Source: Clostridiales bacterium (GTDB lineage Bacteria > Bacillota > Clostridia > Oscillospirales > CAG-272). From it: a stretch of 64,000 nt of DNA. Shown one piece after another: positions 44,707 to 53,984 of the stretch; positions within the stretch are counted from its first letter, which is position 1, and each line of letters starts with the position of its first letter. The stretch lies in the NCBI GenBank assembly GCA_003150035.1, contig QALR01000013.1:67421-131420 (forward strand), in the 5' to 3' direction. The translations under genes were made by a program, and so were the position numbers. A model generated the notes under the pieces. It was not told where the DNA came from. It searched no databases and saw only the letters and a program-made list of their open reading frames with translations.

Positions 44707-44850
44707 TCACGTTATAGTAATCATTCCGCTTTCACACCTTTTGCCGGTGCATCCACAAAGCATTTCAATCTCATCTAATTCATCGCCACCAGACAAAATT
44801 AATTCATCCAGTAATTCAATAAGATCTTGAACATCCTTATCTTTGGACAT
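44707..44850 (-). CDS. RiPP precursor-like peptide 1
   Basis: A 47-residue peptide, ATG 44850 behind GGGAGGGAG. Leader: VQDLIELLDELIL and DELDEIEM; core start: LCGCTGKRC, then a tail ending GMITIT. Cys 32, 34 and 39 match the sister peptide. The tail has two Thr, a Ser and a Met where the sister has Trp and Tyr. It is the first of the pair to be transcribed. It sits between the HPr-kinase-like/maturase genes upstream and the exporter downstream. Confidence 0.82.
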   Translation of the reverse strand: MSKDKDVQDLIELLDELILSGGDELDEIEMLCGCTGKRCESGMITIT

Positions 44851-44998
44851 ATAAACTCCCTCCCGTCATTTGTTTAGTTTTAATAATTTGAAAATATTTT
44901 GACATGCTTTTTGTCTCCCCTGCTTATTTCCGTTACTTGGCTTATAAACATAGGCAAAATCATCGATATAAATTCATTACTGCTAATTGTATATATGT

Positions 44999-46033
44999 TC
45001 ATAACATCTCATTGAGCAACATTTCGCACGCATTAGAAACATCAGCGGTAATTTTCGCCTCATACAACGGGATTTTTTTGAACAATTTATATAATTCTAT
45101 TAAATTGTTATCAATTACCGTTGTTTGTTGAGAAATTATTTCTCTAAAAAGTTCTTTTTTCTTTTGTTCAAAGCTAACTTTTGTTACTCGATTATCCACA
45201 CTATTTATTTCGGGGAAAATGATTGCTTTTACTTTTCCTTGTATTGGATTTACTCGACCATATCGTTTTTCACAATCAAGGTATATTTCGTGTTCTATCG
45301 TCTTTGATGAATCATAGGCAGGGAACTGAATGCTCGAGTTAATGTAATTGAGACTTGACAGTCTAATCTTTGCAAACAATGGAACCGATTTAACAATAAT
45401 GTCCTCACCTTCAGGCAACACAAACACTAAATCATCATTCAAAGGATTCATCCCCTTCTCTAGAAGGTTAATATATAAGGTTGATTTGCCACTGCGCCCG
45501 CGTCCAACGATTAAATAGACACAACCATTTTTTTCGACAGCTGCACAATGTATTCCCATATAACCTTGTTTATTTGCACAAACATTTACAACATTTCTTA
45601 TCGCAGACGGTATTAAATATTGAAGAGTCGGTTTATCTGGGCATATTACGGTTTCAGAATTATTATCTAATGAAAAATCAATTATACTTCTAAAAGGAAT
45701 GTGATTAACGATAATTTGACGATTATATATTTGATATAATTTATTTCCCATATCGTTAGAAAATCCGACAGAATCTTTTAAAATAAATCCGCCAGCTTCT
45801 GGAAAGCGCGATATTCCTAAATCCGAAAAAAGTTTTGAGTCTTGAATAGCAACTATATAACCTTCTAACCCTTCATTATCATCTAGAATATATCTTGGCT
45901 GGAAATAATTGCTCAGATCAATTTCTAGATTAGACATCACACCGATTTTGCCAAATACAGTCGATATGCTGTTACAATATGTTTGGCTTATTTGAGGCGG
46001 AATTCTAACAAACATACTGGAATCTATACTCAT
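44999..46033 (-). CDS. HPr-kinase-like protein
   Basis: A 344-residue protein, ATG 46033 behind AAGGAG. The C-terminal domain has MGIHCAAVEKNG and a P-loop GRGRSGKST (177-185), then LNDDLVFV, as in the catalytic domain of HprK-related kinases. Such kinases in some lasso peptide loci phosphorylate a Ser of the precursor. The N-terminal 150 residues are unassigned. Both precursors have Ser or Thr in the core tail, so a similar modification is conceivable; it is inference. Confidence 0.8.
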   Translation of the reverse strand: MSIDSSMFVRIPPQISQTYCNSISTVFGKIGVMSNLEIDLSNYFQPRYILDDNEGLEGYIVAIQDSKLFSDLGISRFPEAGGFILKDSVGFSNDMGNKLYQIYNRQIIVNHIPFRSIIDFSLDNNSETVICPDKPTLQYLIPSAIRNVVNVCANKQGYMGIHCAAVEKNGCVYLIVGRGRSGKSTLYINLLEKGMNPLNDDLVFVLPEGEDIIVKSVPLFAKIRLSSLNYINSSIQFPAYDSSKTIEHEIYLDCEKRYGRVNPIQGKVKAIIFPEINSVDNRVTKVSFEQKKKELFREIISQQTTVIDNNLIELYKLFKKIPLYEAKITADVSNACEMLLNEML

Positions 46034-46048
46034 AAGTTCTCCTTCATT

Positions 46049-47449
46049 TTACATTGGACAATAGAATGGTAGTGGTTCTCCGTTTGGACACCAAGGATCT
46101 TTCTCAAATACTTTTCCATATGCTAATTTCGAACGCATATAGCATCTTCTTTCTGAACACTTATCAAACATTTTGCATTTTTCGCATTCCGTACCTACAT
46201 AATCTATTGGATTCGGACATCTGAATTTTTTTAATCTATCTGAATTCAAAATGTCGGCTAATGTTTGATCTACTATATTGCCTATTTCTGCACTTTTTTC
46301 ACCGATTAATGTATCACAAAAATACACCAGTCCATCGTGAGAAATGTTTAACATAGTAGTTGAGCCTTTGCACTTATGTCTATGTGCCGTTAAATAAGTC
46401 AAAGGTTTACCAAACAATTGCGTATAATTGTTATCAAAATAAATCTCTCTATTAGTAGTAGCATACTTTGTTTGAATTTTATACACCATTTTTTCCAAAT
46501 CTCTAATTTGAGATTCGCTTGGATATAAGTTGCTTACATCTTTTCCACAAGATGCGAATACAATTCCTGAAATAATCTTTGTAAAACCCAACTCAACCAT
46601 TAACTCCGCCCATTTCTCATAATGTTCAACATTATATTTTGTCAAGACTGCTCTAGCATGCATTTCAATTCCCATTTCTTTTGCGTACTTTGCAGTATCT
46701 ACAAGGCCATCAAAAGTTCCTTTTCGACCAGATAAGAAGTCAACGGTCTCTCTATCATAAGAATCGAAACTGAGTTGTAGCATATTTAATCCCGAATTTA
46801 CAAATCGTTGCAATCTATTTCGAGGAATCCGCGAACGAGTAGAAATTCTAGCATGCAAACCATTTTTATATGATATCTTCATATACTCTTCTAAATCGCT
46901 GCATCTCACTGGATCCCCTCCACCATAAAATACTACTTCGCACCCTAACCGCTTAGCTTCTTTAGTAATCTCATCCCACCTATCCAAATCAATTCTATTA
47001 TAATTTTCAGATGTTGGTTTTGCATCAGCAAAGCAATATATACATGAGAATGCGCATGTTGGTTCTATTGCAAAATTTATTTGTTTGAGCGTGTCTATAT
47101 TATGGTTGTATCCATCCATCCTTTCTATTTCATTGATGATATTCAAATCATATAAAACGCGAGTGTTTAATTTTTCAGAATGAAATTCAATTCTATCAAT
47201 CAATACCGTAAAAAGTTTTTGTAAAATCTGCGATGCATCTCGATTAATAAGTTTTTCAATATTATATTGTATTTCTTCGACCGTTTGACTTCCGTTGAAC
47301 TGCACAATTATCGGATAAATTCGTTTATCAATATTTACTGAAGGTAAAAGTAGCCTATTTTGACCTTTATCAACAATTTGCAGTTTTCCTTCATTAACTT
47401 CCACATGGAAGTCATCCTTGAGATACGGATATTTTTTCAAATTTGTCAT
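46049..47449 (-). CDS. Radical SAM-SPASM peptide maturase 1
   Basis: A 466-residue enzyme. The radical SAM cluster motif is C132-x3-C136-x2-C139 (EPTCAFSCIYCFADA), followed by EVVFYGGGDP. The C-terminal SPASM zone has CEKCKMFDKCSERRC and a last CPNGEPLPFYC. The first 90 residues resemble a PqqD-like leader-binding domain. This build is typical of peptide maturases that make Cys thioethers or carbon cross-links. It overlaps the peptidase gene by 38 bases and shares its order with maturase 2. Confidence 0.9.
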   Translation of the reverse strand: MTNLKKYPYLKDDFHVEVNEGKLQIVDKGQNRLLLPSVNIDKRIYPIIVQFNGSQTVEEIQYNIEKLINRDASQILQKLFTVLIDRIEFHSEKLNTRVLYDLNIINEIERMDGYNHNIDTLKQINFAIEPTCAFSCIYCFADAKPTSENYNRIDLDRWDEITKEAKRLGCEVVFYGGGDPVRCSDLEEYMKISYKNGLHARISTRSRIPRNRLQRFVNSGLNMLQLSFDSYDRETVDFLSGRKGTFDGLVDTAKYAKEMGIEMHARAVLTKYNVEHYEKWAELMVELGFTKIISGIVFASCGKDVSNLYPSESQIRDLEKMVYKIQTKYATTNREIYFDNNYTQLFGKPLTYLTAHRHKCKGSTTMLNISHDGLVYFCDTLIGEKSAEIGNIVDQTLADILNSDRLKKFRCPNPIDYVGTECEKCKMFDKCSERRCYMRSKLAYGKVFEKDPWCPNGEPLPFYCPM

Positions 47450-48419
47450 AGCAATCCCTCACATATATTAATGTTTTTCTATAAAGATTTGGCAATTGAT
47501 ATATCGATTTATACCACTCTTTTTTATTACAAATGAAACCTGTTTGTCTAAAAAGTTTATACATTCGTTTTAAAAATTCCAAACTATCATTGCACTCATT
47601 TCGTTCGTTTTCATAATATTTCTCAATATAATACTGAAGTCTATTATCGTCGATATTTAACAATAACTGAATTGCATTTTTTATTGGAATGTCAAAACTT
47701 ATGTACATAGATTTATTTGTTAACTGTCTAAAATGAGTTGATATCTCTTCTTGTTGTGCAATATAATTAATTAATCTCCAAAGATTTATTAATGTTAAAT
47801 CCGATACATTATTTATTAATAAATTTTGTTTATCGATTAGTGAAATTTCAAAATACTGATTTTCAAGTTCACAAGTTGTATTTTGAAAACGATCTAAGCC
47901 ACCATATTCTAAAAGCACCCCTCCTTGTATAATATATTTATTCATAAATCCATGTATTTCCTCAATTGAAATTCCCAAAACGCCTTGTTTGTCATATATT
48001 GTATTACTGCCAGATTTTCCATCAATACAATTCTGCCTCTTCAAATAGCGTAATTCATTAATAATTTTAATTTTTTCATGATTTACAATTGTGTTATCCA
48101 ATTGTTGGAGTCTGTGTGTAATTTTCTCTATTGAGTTCACAAACATATCTCTAAGATTATCATAGATTGAAATTGGCGAAGAAAACCAAATGCATGTGTA
48201 GTATGAAGTAGTCATTGCATTGAACAACATAAAAAATGGTTTACTATGAATATCTTCAAATAAATCACGTCTAATCATCTCTAGTAAGCAATGTTCCGAC
48301 AAATGTGCTAAAGATGTATTTTGATCACTACAAAAACCAACAGGAAAAAACATTGCTGCTATTGCCATTGTTTCCGATGGTTCATAGCAGGTTATGTATT
48401 TTTTAATTATTCTCTCCAT
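47412..48419 (-). CDS. M16-type (inverted zincin) peptidase-like protein
   Basis: A 335-residue protein with the inverted zinc motif HLSEH at residues 39-43 (LAHLSEHCLLEMIRRDLFED). M16 peptidases of about this size occur in RiPP loci such as that of subtilosin (AlbE/AlbF) and as PqqF. A downstream third zinc ligand Glu is likely but I cannot fix it. It could remove the leader or trim the product. It is encoded between the two radical SAM genes and overlaps one. Confidence 0.75.
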   Translation of the reverse strand: MERIIKKYITCYEPSETMAIAAMFFPVGFCSDQNTSLAHLSEHCLLEMIRRDLFEDIHSKPFFMLFNAMTTSYYTCIWFSSPISIYDNLRDMFVNSIEKITHRLQQLDNTIVNHEKIKIINELRYLKRQNCIDGKSGSNTIYDKQGVLGISIEEIHGFMNKYIIQGGVLLEYGGLDRFQNTTCELENQYFEISLIDKQNLLINNVSDLTLINLWRLINYIAQQEEISTHFRQLTNKSMYISFDIPIKNAIQLLLNIDDNRLQYYIEKYYENERNECNDSLEFLKRMYKLFRQTGFICNKKEWYKSIYQLPNLYRKTLIYVRDCYDKFEKISVSQG

Positions 48420-48441
48420 TATATACTTGTTCCTCTATTAA

Positions 48442-49848
48442 CTAATAAGTTTGAAAATCTTTGATACCATATTTGCACATCGGATCCTTATCATATAGTT
48501 TTCTATACGCCAACCACACTCTAAAATAGCACCGCTTATTTATGCAGTAATCAAAACTATCACACGATGCACATTGAGTTCCCTCAAACTTTTTTCGATC
48601 AGGAGCAGTTAGTTTTTTATAAGACGATTCACTCCAAACATTCATAATGGATTGCTTAGTCAAATCCCCTACAATCATTTCATCTAAATACATTAAATTT
48701 GCGCAATAAGTAACCTTTCCATCTGATCTTATAATCATACTATTGGTCATTGCACCACAAATTCCACGGCTGTAATGTTTATACTCCATACTGTAAGATC
48801 TTGATTTCACATACTGTAAAATAACTTTAGATGCATAATCAATATGTAAATTAAAGCACTGTTTTTTTAATTCATCTATCTTATTTGTGAGGTGGATTAT
48901 TTCATCTTTCGATGCAAAAAATGCAGAATCATGTCTGCCACAACTCATACCATATAAATTGAACGAAATTACATCTACGTGTAATTTTTCGCAGAGTTTT
49001 ATGAGTTCTGGTATTCCTCCAATATTTTGTTTAAGAATTACACATCTAACCGTTATTTTAAAACCCATATTCTTAAAATTACGTATAGATTGTATAATTT
49101 GGTTATAAGCACCTCGAACCCCCATAAGTTCATCTGCAAGCCGTTCTTCGCAGGAATCCAGGCTTATTTGTATTTCTCTCAATCCTGCATCATAAAGCTT
49201 ACGAACCATATCAGGACCAACCAAGTTTTTAGTAGATAAAAAACATTCCATTCCGTGTTTTATCACATAATCTACATATTCATTAATATTCGTAAGCGCA
49301 AAAGGGTCACCACCCGTTAATTCGATATGTTTAATTCCTAATGTCTCTGCTTGGTCTATTATACTTTCAAAAAGTTTCAAATCCATGTGACATAATTCTT
49401 CACCAATAGCATCTTCATCTGCCGCAAAACAATAAACACAACGTCGACCACATTTTTTTGTAACAGTAATTGACAACAAATCTGGCTTGCTCTTTTTAGG
49501 GATGATATGATTTGATTTTCTCAAAACATTTTCTCTTGCTTTATAGTCATTTAGGGTTCGACGCAATTCAGCTGATAATTTATAATTTTGTCTACACGGA
49601 TTATCTGTAATATACGGAGTGAGTAATTGAATAAAGGTTTCTGTGTCAGAATGCTCAATTGAATAACGATTCAACATTTCGTTTTTTATATCACATAACT
49701 GATTATTTTCAGTCAAAACAAGTAATAATTTAAGCAGTTCTGCATTAACTGTCATCGGAAATGCATTTAAAGAACCATTAAAAATCAAGATTCGGTTGTT
49801 TACATACCGAATATGTGTATCGCAATTAACGTAAATTTCATTATTCAT
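48442..49848 (-). CDS. Radical SAM-SPASM peptide maturase 2
   Basis: A 468-residue enzyme, ATG 49848. The cluster motif is VTKKCGRRCVYCFAAD (Cys near 133, 137 and 140), with IELTGGDPFAL after it. The SPASM part includes CGAMTNSMIIRSDGKVTYC, then CASCDSFDYCINKRC and DPMCKYGI. The two maturases are paralogues, with the same overall length and a matching C-terminal FRVWLAYRKLYDKDPMC-type block. Having two suggests two different modifications or two peptides. Confidence 0.9.
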   Translation of the reverse strand: MNNEIYVNCDTHIRYVNNRILIFNGSLNAFPMTVNAELLKLLLVLTENNQLCDIKNEMLNRYSIEHSDTETFIQLLTPYITDNPCRQNYKLSAELRRTLNDYKARENVLRKSNHIIPKKSKPDLLSITVTKKCGRRCVYCFAADEDAIGEELCHMDLKLFESIIDQAETLGIKHIELTGGDPFALTNINEYVDYVIKHGMECFLSTKNLVGPDMVRKLYDAGLREIQISLDSCEERLADELMGVRGAYNQIIQSIRNFKNMGFKITVRCVILKQNIGGIPELIKLCEKLHVDVISFNLYGMSCGRHDSAFFASKDEIIHLTNKIDELKKQCFNLHIDYASKVILQYVKSRSYSMEYKHYSRGICGAMTNSMIIRSDGKVTYCANLMYLDEMIVGDLTKQSIMNVWSESSYKKLTAPDRKKFEGTQCASCDSFDYCINKRCYFRVWLAYRKLYDKDPMCKYGIKDFQTY

Positions 49849-49956
49849 CAAATATAGTCATCCCTTTCTACAACATTCAATTATATGTCTTTTACTTTTT
49901 TCTTAAAAATAATCCCCTCCATTTTATGTGTGCTCATATAACAACTGCCAATCGAA

Positions 49957-51042
49957 TTATACATTTTTACACATCGCAAACAAACGTTTTCTATTCTCAA
50001 GATTAGCATCAAAACGATTCCATATATCAACTATCGATTCAAAATTAGCATCTCCCAAAACAATATTTCTCCCTCCAGTAATACAAAATATAGCCTTACC
50101 CTCTGCCGAAAAAACTAAATTCATTACTCCCGATTTGAAACAACTTCTTTCACCGAAAGATGTGTTTTTACATCCTGTTATAATAATAGGTTCCGCACCG
50201 CATTTCATTAAATATAGTTTTGTTTTTTCACACTCCTCTGGTTGTGTTGTATTAATAACATAAATTTTGTTAAATCTATATGCAAATTCTTTAATTGGAA
50301 AGCGTAACAAATCGTAGAATTCGACATTCTCTAAAAATAAATCCAATTCCACTTCAGCCTCTAATAATTTGCGCAAATTCTCAATTGATTTTATAGTGTT
50401 CTTTTTATGATAGAACTGAATCTTTGTAACGCCACTCTGGATAATTGAATCAATATCGGAATAATCCTCTATAGAATCCAACTTGATTATAGTAGATATA
50501 TTGTTCTTTTTATTTTCTCGAATAAATGGCATTATTAATTGCCATTTATGCACATTGGTCCCATTATAAAATATTTTTTCTGTCCCGCCCGCATAGCAAT
50601 CACTGTGAATTCTCTGAGCCACATCTGCCTTAATATATCCCGTCTCTTCATTGTATACTTCTATAACAACGTTTTTAGGGAAACTATATTTCTTTTTTCT
50701 ATAGTCAAATGGCATCTCCCCAAATTGATGCGTCAAATTTTCCAACACACCCTTTTCATATTTATTTTCTTGTGGTATATCCGTAAATATAAAATTATAT
50801 TTAGTTAAAACTGCTTCAATTAATTTTTCAGCCTTTTCTCGTTGAACGCCTCTTTCAATAAGATTTGAAACAATGTTCTCAACTGTATATCCTTCGCTAA
50901 CAAGCTTAATTATAGCAGCAACACTATAGGGAATAATTTGAAACCAATTAGATTCAAATCTGCCATTTATATTTTTAACATTATATAGATACGCTTTATT
51001 ATCGCGCTTTAAATAGATCTCATATCCTTCTTTCAACCACAT
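49957..51042 (-). CDS. Radical SAM-like protein lacking the CX3CX2C motif
   Basis: A 361-residue protein, ATG 51042. Residues 1-80 look PqqD-like (leader-binding): YEIYLKRDNKAYLYNVKN, then YTVENIVSNLIERGV. The middle has a barrel-like layout but no cluster Cys triad where CX3CX2C is expected. The end resembles the start of a SPASM region (NLVFSAEGKAIFC, IVLGDANFESIVDIW), cut short. It may be a non-catalytic partner that presents the precursor to maturases 1 and 2. First gene of the maturase operon. Confidence 0.65.
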   Translation of the reverse strand: MWLKEGYEIYLKRDNKAYLYNVKNINGRFESNWFQIIPYSVAAIIKLVSEGYTVENIVSNLIERGVQREKAEKLIEAVLTKYNFIFTDIPQENKYEKGVLENLTHQFGEMPFDYRKKKYSFPKNVVIEVYNEETGYIKADVAQRIHSDCYAGGTEKIFYNGTNVHKWQLIMPFIRENKKNNISTIIKLDSIEDYSDIDSIIQSGVTKIQFYHKKNTIKSIENLRKLLEAEVELDLFLENVEFYDLLRFPIKEFAYRFNKIYVINTTQPEECEKTKLYLMKCGAEPIIITGCKNTSFGERSCFKSGVMNLVFSAEGKAIFCITGGRNIVLGDANFESIVDIWNRFDANLENRKRLFAMCKNV

Positions 51043-51199
51043 TTTTATCTCCTTATTTCATGACATCAAAATCAAAGTAAAAACAAGAATGATTTGTGCT
51101 AACCCATATCGTTTAAATAAAAACTACAATCATTATTACCATTTTGTAGTTTGATGTAGAAACTAATAATAAGCAGCAAGTTCAAATATCACACAATAT

Positions 51200-51547
51200 T
51201 TATCTTTTATTGTCATTATTATGTTCAACCAGTAGCTCCACAATCTCTAATATTTTCCTTTGTTCTCTTGAAGGAAGATCCTTGATCATAGCATACAACA
51301 AACAAGATTTTTCCTTAAACGATGCATTTACAATGTCACAGAACACTGAATCTGCCGATACGTCTAAAGCGTTCAGTATATCGACTAATTTTTCACCTCG
51401 TGGAAATGAAAGCCCTCGTTCAATTGAAGAAATATAGGTAACAGAAACACCAAGCTTGCTTGCAAGCTCGGACTGCGTTTGACCAGCACGTTCTCTACTC
51501 TCCTTTATTCTCTTACCAAATAGCAAGTACAATTCTTTTTTATTCAT
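51200..51547 (-). CDS. XRE-family transcriptional regulator
   Basis: A 115-residue protein, ATG 51547 behind GGTAGGTG. The helix-turn-helix is at residues 10-65: RIKESRERAGQTQSELASKL, then GVSVTYISSIERGLSFP. The rest is helical and acidic. It lies alone, upstream of the maturase genes and downstream of an AraC gene, and probably controls the locus. Confidence 0.9.
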   Translation of the reverse strand: MNKKELYLLFGKRIKESRERAGQTQSELASKLGVSVTYISSIERGLSFPRGEKLVDILNALDVSADSVFCDIVNASFKEKSCLLYAMIKDLPSREQRKILEIVELLVEHNNDNKR

Positions 51548-51669
51548 CAAAAACACCTACCGCTTGCAATCTGTCACCTATATTATAAGTACAATGTGGA
51601 ATTTAATCAAGCAGTTACAGTTATTTGTTTATCGGCAGATTAACAGTAATTATTTTCAGACAAGATTGC

Positions 51670-51722
51670 ACACATAACAAAAGCGAAACCTGTTGCAATC
51701 AGGTTTCGCTTTTGTTATGTGT
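51670..51722. terminator. Long perfect hairpin at the end of the AraC gene
   Basis: A 23-bp perfect stem (51670-51692 with 51700-51722) with a 7-nt loop. It overlaps the AraC stop codon. The only T run is on the plus strand after 51722; on the minus strand it may still separate AraC from XRE transcription. Confidence 0.75.
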
Positions 51723-52647
51723 TTTCTATATTATTAAACGATTGCTTTCTTCTTGCAACCATATTCGCTCTAAAAATGCTAGGATTTGTACCAATCTTTT
51801 CTTCAAATTTTCTGCTGAAATGTTGCGTTGTTTTAAAGCCGCATTTTGAAGCAATCTCCTTGATTGGTAAATCTGTAAACTCGAGGAATTTCTTAGCTAC
51901 GGCTAGTCGATGATACCAAACATACTCTATTGGTGTCATTTCTAATTCATTTTTGAATAACTGTGTCAAGGACGAATGGCTTAATGAAGCAGCTTTAACA
52001 ACATCCGCAAGAGTAACAATATCACGGTAATTGTTTTCTATGTAGATTACTGCTTTCTTAAGATGAGGATTTAAAATCTTTTTCGCATTTCCTATAGGAT
52101 CATTTTGTTCGATCAATCCGTATGTTCTCTCTAAGAACAACATCAATTCTATAAAATATGATCGGCTTCTACAAGACCAATACCAGTCCGACTGTTCCTT
52201 CAATTCATTTTTGAGCATAGAGAACAATCTCCTAAGATTCTCTACATTATTATCAAACGCCGGAAATACATATCTATTCTTATCAGTAAAAGGCTTCAGT
52301 AGAAACATATCATGCGTGAGAGCAAGTTGCTCATAGTTGCCACTATGAACTCGAGAAAAAGTCATATTGATATTCAAAAACGTTGGCTTGAAATAAACCG
52401 AGTCGCATTTCAGACCACGTTTTTTTAACAATCTAGGAGATTCTGATTCATCAAAGCATACGAAGCAAGGCCCCATAGCTTCGAACGAGGAATCACCCAC
52501 TTGGAACTTTACAGTACCTTCATAAATTATAGACCAAAGAAAGCATGAATCCTTTATGTCAAGATCTTTTAATGGGTCATCTTTCACGCATTGTATCGGG
52601 ACAATCTTACCTGCATTATAATTGCGTCCAAAAGTTTGTGGCTTCAT
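51715..52647 (-). CDS. AraC-family regulator (first copy)
   Basis: A 310-residue protein. The C-terminal part has two helix-turn-helix units: VTLADVVKAASLSHSSLTQL and IKEIASKCGFKTTQHFSRKF. The N-terminal sensing domain shows KEQSDWYWSCRSRSYFIELM, almost the same block as in the AraC protein encoded at 61487, so the two are paralogues. ATG 52647 follows AAAGGTG. A likely activator of the cargo operons. Confidence 0.92.
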   Translation of the reverse strand: MKPQTFGRNYNAGKIVPIQCVKDDPLKDLDIKDSCFLWSIIYEGTVKFQVGDSSFEAMGPCFVCFDESESPRLLKKRGLKCDSVYFKPTFLNINMTFSRVHSGNYEQLALTHDMFLLKPFTDKNRYVFPAFDNNVENLRRLFSMLKNELKEQSDWYWSCRSRSYFIELMLFLERTYGLIEQNDPIGNAKKILNPHLKKAVIYIENNYRDIVTLADVVKAASLSHSSLTQLFKNELEMTPIEYVWYHRLAVAKKFLEFTDLPIKEIASKCGFKTTQHFSRKFEEKIGTNPSIFRANMVARRKQSFNNIENT

Positions 52648-52796
52648 CTTATCACCTTTTCAATCATCACTAAACCTTATCATATACCATTATAACGCAC
52701 TTTAAAATTTATTCAATATACATTTCGCAAAATTTATCCATAGATAACGAATATTTATTTTCAGACAATATAAATATTGTACTATCATACCTTATG

Positions 52797-52955
52797 CTAC
52801 AAGTAAATCATTCCAAATATGTAATTACCTATATTTACCTTATCTTTACAACAATTATTTTCATTAAATTTTCCAATAGCAATTCCGCAAACTAATATCG
52901 TGTCTTCAGCTTCAATCTTTATATATTCAGCACTGTTCTCTTGCCTACCATACAG
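52797..52955 (-). CDS. Possible 52-residue peptide with CTG start
   Basis: A frame directly after the BtrH-like gene. CTG 52955 lies 9 nt after AAAGG. The product begins YGRQENSAEYIKIEAEDTIL and later has FNENNCCKDKV before a hydrophobic end. The composition looks protein-like, and it stops at TAG 52797-52799. The non-standard start and lack of relatives keep it doubtful. It might be an extra small gene or precursor of the right-hand module. The rest of 52648-52796 is AT-rich with no other gene. Confidence 0.35.
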   Translation of the reverse strand: MYGRQENSAEYIKIEAEDTILVCGIAIGKFNENNCCKDKVNIGNYIFGMIYL

Positions 52956-52982
52956 CTTCCATATCCTTTATCTGTTGCTGAT

Positions 52983-53984
52983 TTATTCATTAGGCATCTC
53001 TTTATCGAGTCTGTCTAAGAACGAATTGAGCAAACTAATCTCAAGTTGTTTCATATTCATTAGACTTAGCTGTATGTTTTCAAGATCTTTACTAGAGTAC
53101 TTAATTACAAACTTTGAATAGATAAATCGAATCTTATCAGACAAGGCAACAACTTCAGCATACGCATGACTTAGCGAATCATCCCATTTACATTGATCCT
53201 CAATCGCTTTGATTCTCCCGAACATACACTTCTTATGTTCCCAAATCATGCGAAACACACGTCGATCTCGGCGTTCATGTGGAATGCTACCATCTGCCAT
53301 TTTGTCTAAATACATACATATTAGGTCATACACAATAATTCCATTTACAAATCCTGAATCTTTCAATGGATAATGGTCTATGGCAGAGGATAGGTACTTC
53401 TTCAATTCTTGATAAATGGTGGCCAAATTCAATTCCTGAATATCGTTTTTTGCTTTTACCGCATAAATGGCGCCATAAGAGTTCTTATCACACAAGACTT
53501 GTAATCCTTGCATAAAACATTTTTGTGGCGTATCAAAAACAGTAAATATCCATCTTTGATCGTATGCAGCAATTGCTAAGGTCTCATCTTCATCATCATA
53601 ACCCACAATCAGACCATTATGATTAAAATGTTGTTCCTTATACCAACTCTTTCCCTTCACATAATAATCATCCACACCACTAAAGGCAACATAATAACCG
53701 TCATCCAGCATTGTTTTTATAAGCTCCAAAGCACAGCTTCTCGCAAACCTAGTAGTTATTCCGTGTTTCTCGAGGAAAGGCATACTCCAAATATTTCCTG
53801 TATGTAAGCACATTTCTGGAGTTGTAAAACCTTGTAAAAATTTACGAGAGCATTGCCAATCTACTGTATTATTGTAAAACCAATTATCAGATGTCATATT
53901 CTGTTTTGCAGGAATACCAGAACTCGCTAAATAATGGTATGTTGAATACATTGGTTCAACATAAGGTAACAGCACTTTTCCCAC
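52983..53984 (-). CDS. BtrH-like acyltransferase-fold protein (second copy)
   Basis: A 333-residue protein from GTG 53984 behind GGGAGG. The core DGYYVAFSGVDDYYVKG, then FNHNGLIVGYDDEDETLAIA and YDQRWIF fits the papain-like pattern of BtrH-type proteins, with the His that the first copy lacks. The C-terminal 150 residues are helical. It overlaps the CYTH gene by 29 bases and is last in an operon with an ACP and AMP-ligase, so transfer of an activated acyl unit from that ACP is a natural guess. Confidence 0.55.
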   Translation of the reverse strand: MGKVLLPYVEPMYSTYHYLASSGIPAKQNMTSDNWFYNNTVDWQCSRKFLQGFTTPEMCLHTGNIWSMPFLEKHGITTRFARSCALELIKTMLDDGYYVAFSGVDDYYVKGKSWYKEQHFNHNGLIVGYDDEDETLAIAAYDQRWIFTVFDTPQKCFMQGLQVLCDKNSYGAIYAVKAKNDIQELNLATIYQELKKYLSSAIDHYPLKDSGFVNGIIVYDLICMYLDKMADGSIPHERRDRRVFRMIWEHKKCMFGRIKAIEDQCKWDDSLSHAYAEVVALSDKIRFIYSKFVIKYSSKDLENIQLSLMNMKQLEISLLNSFLDRLDKEMPNE

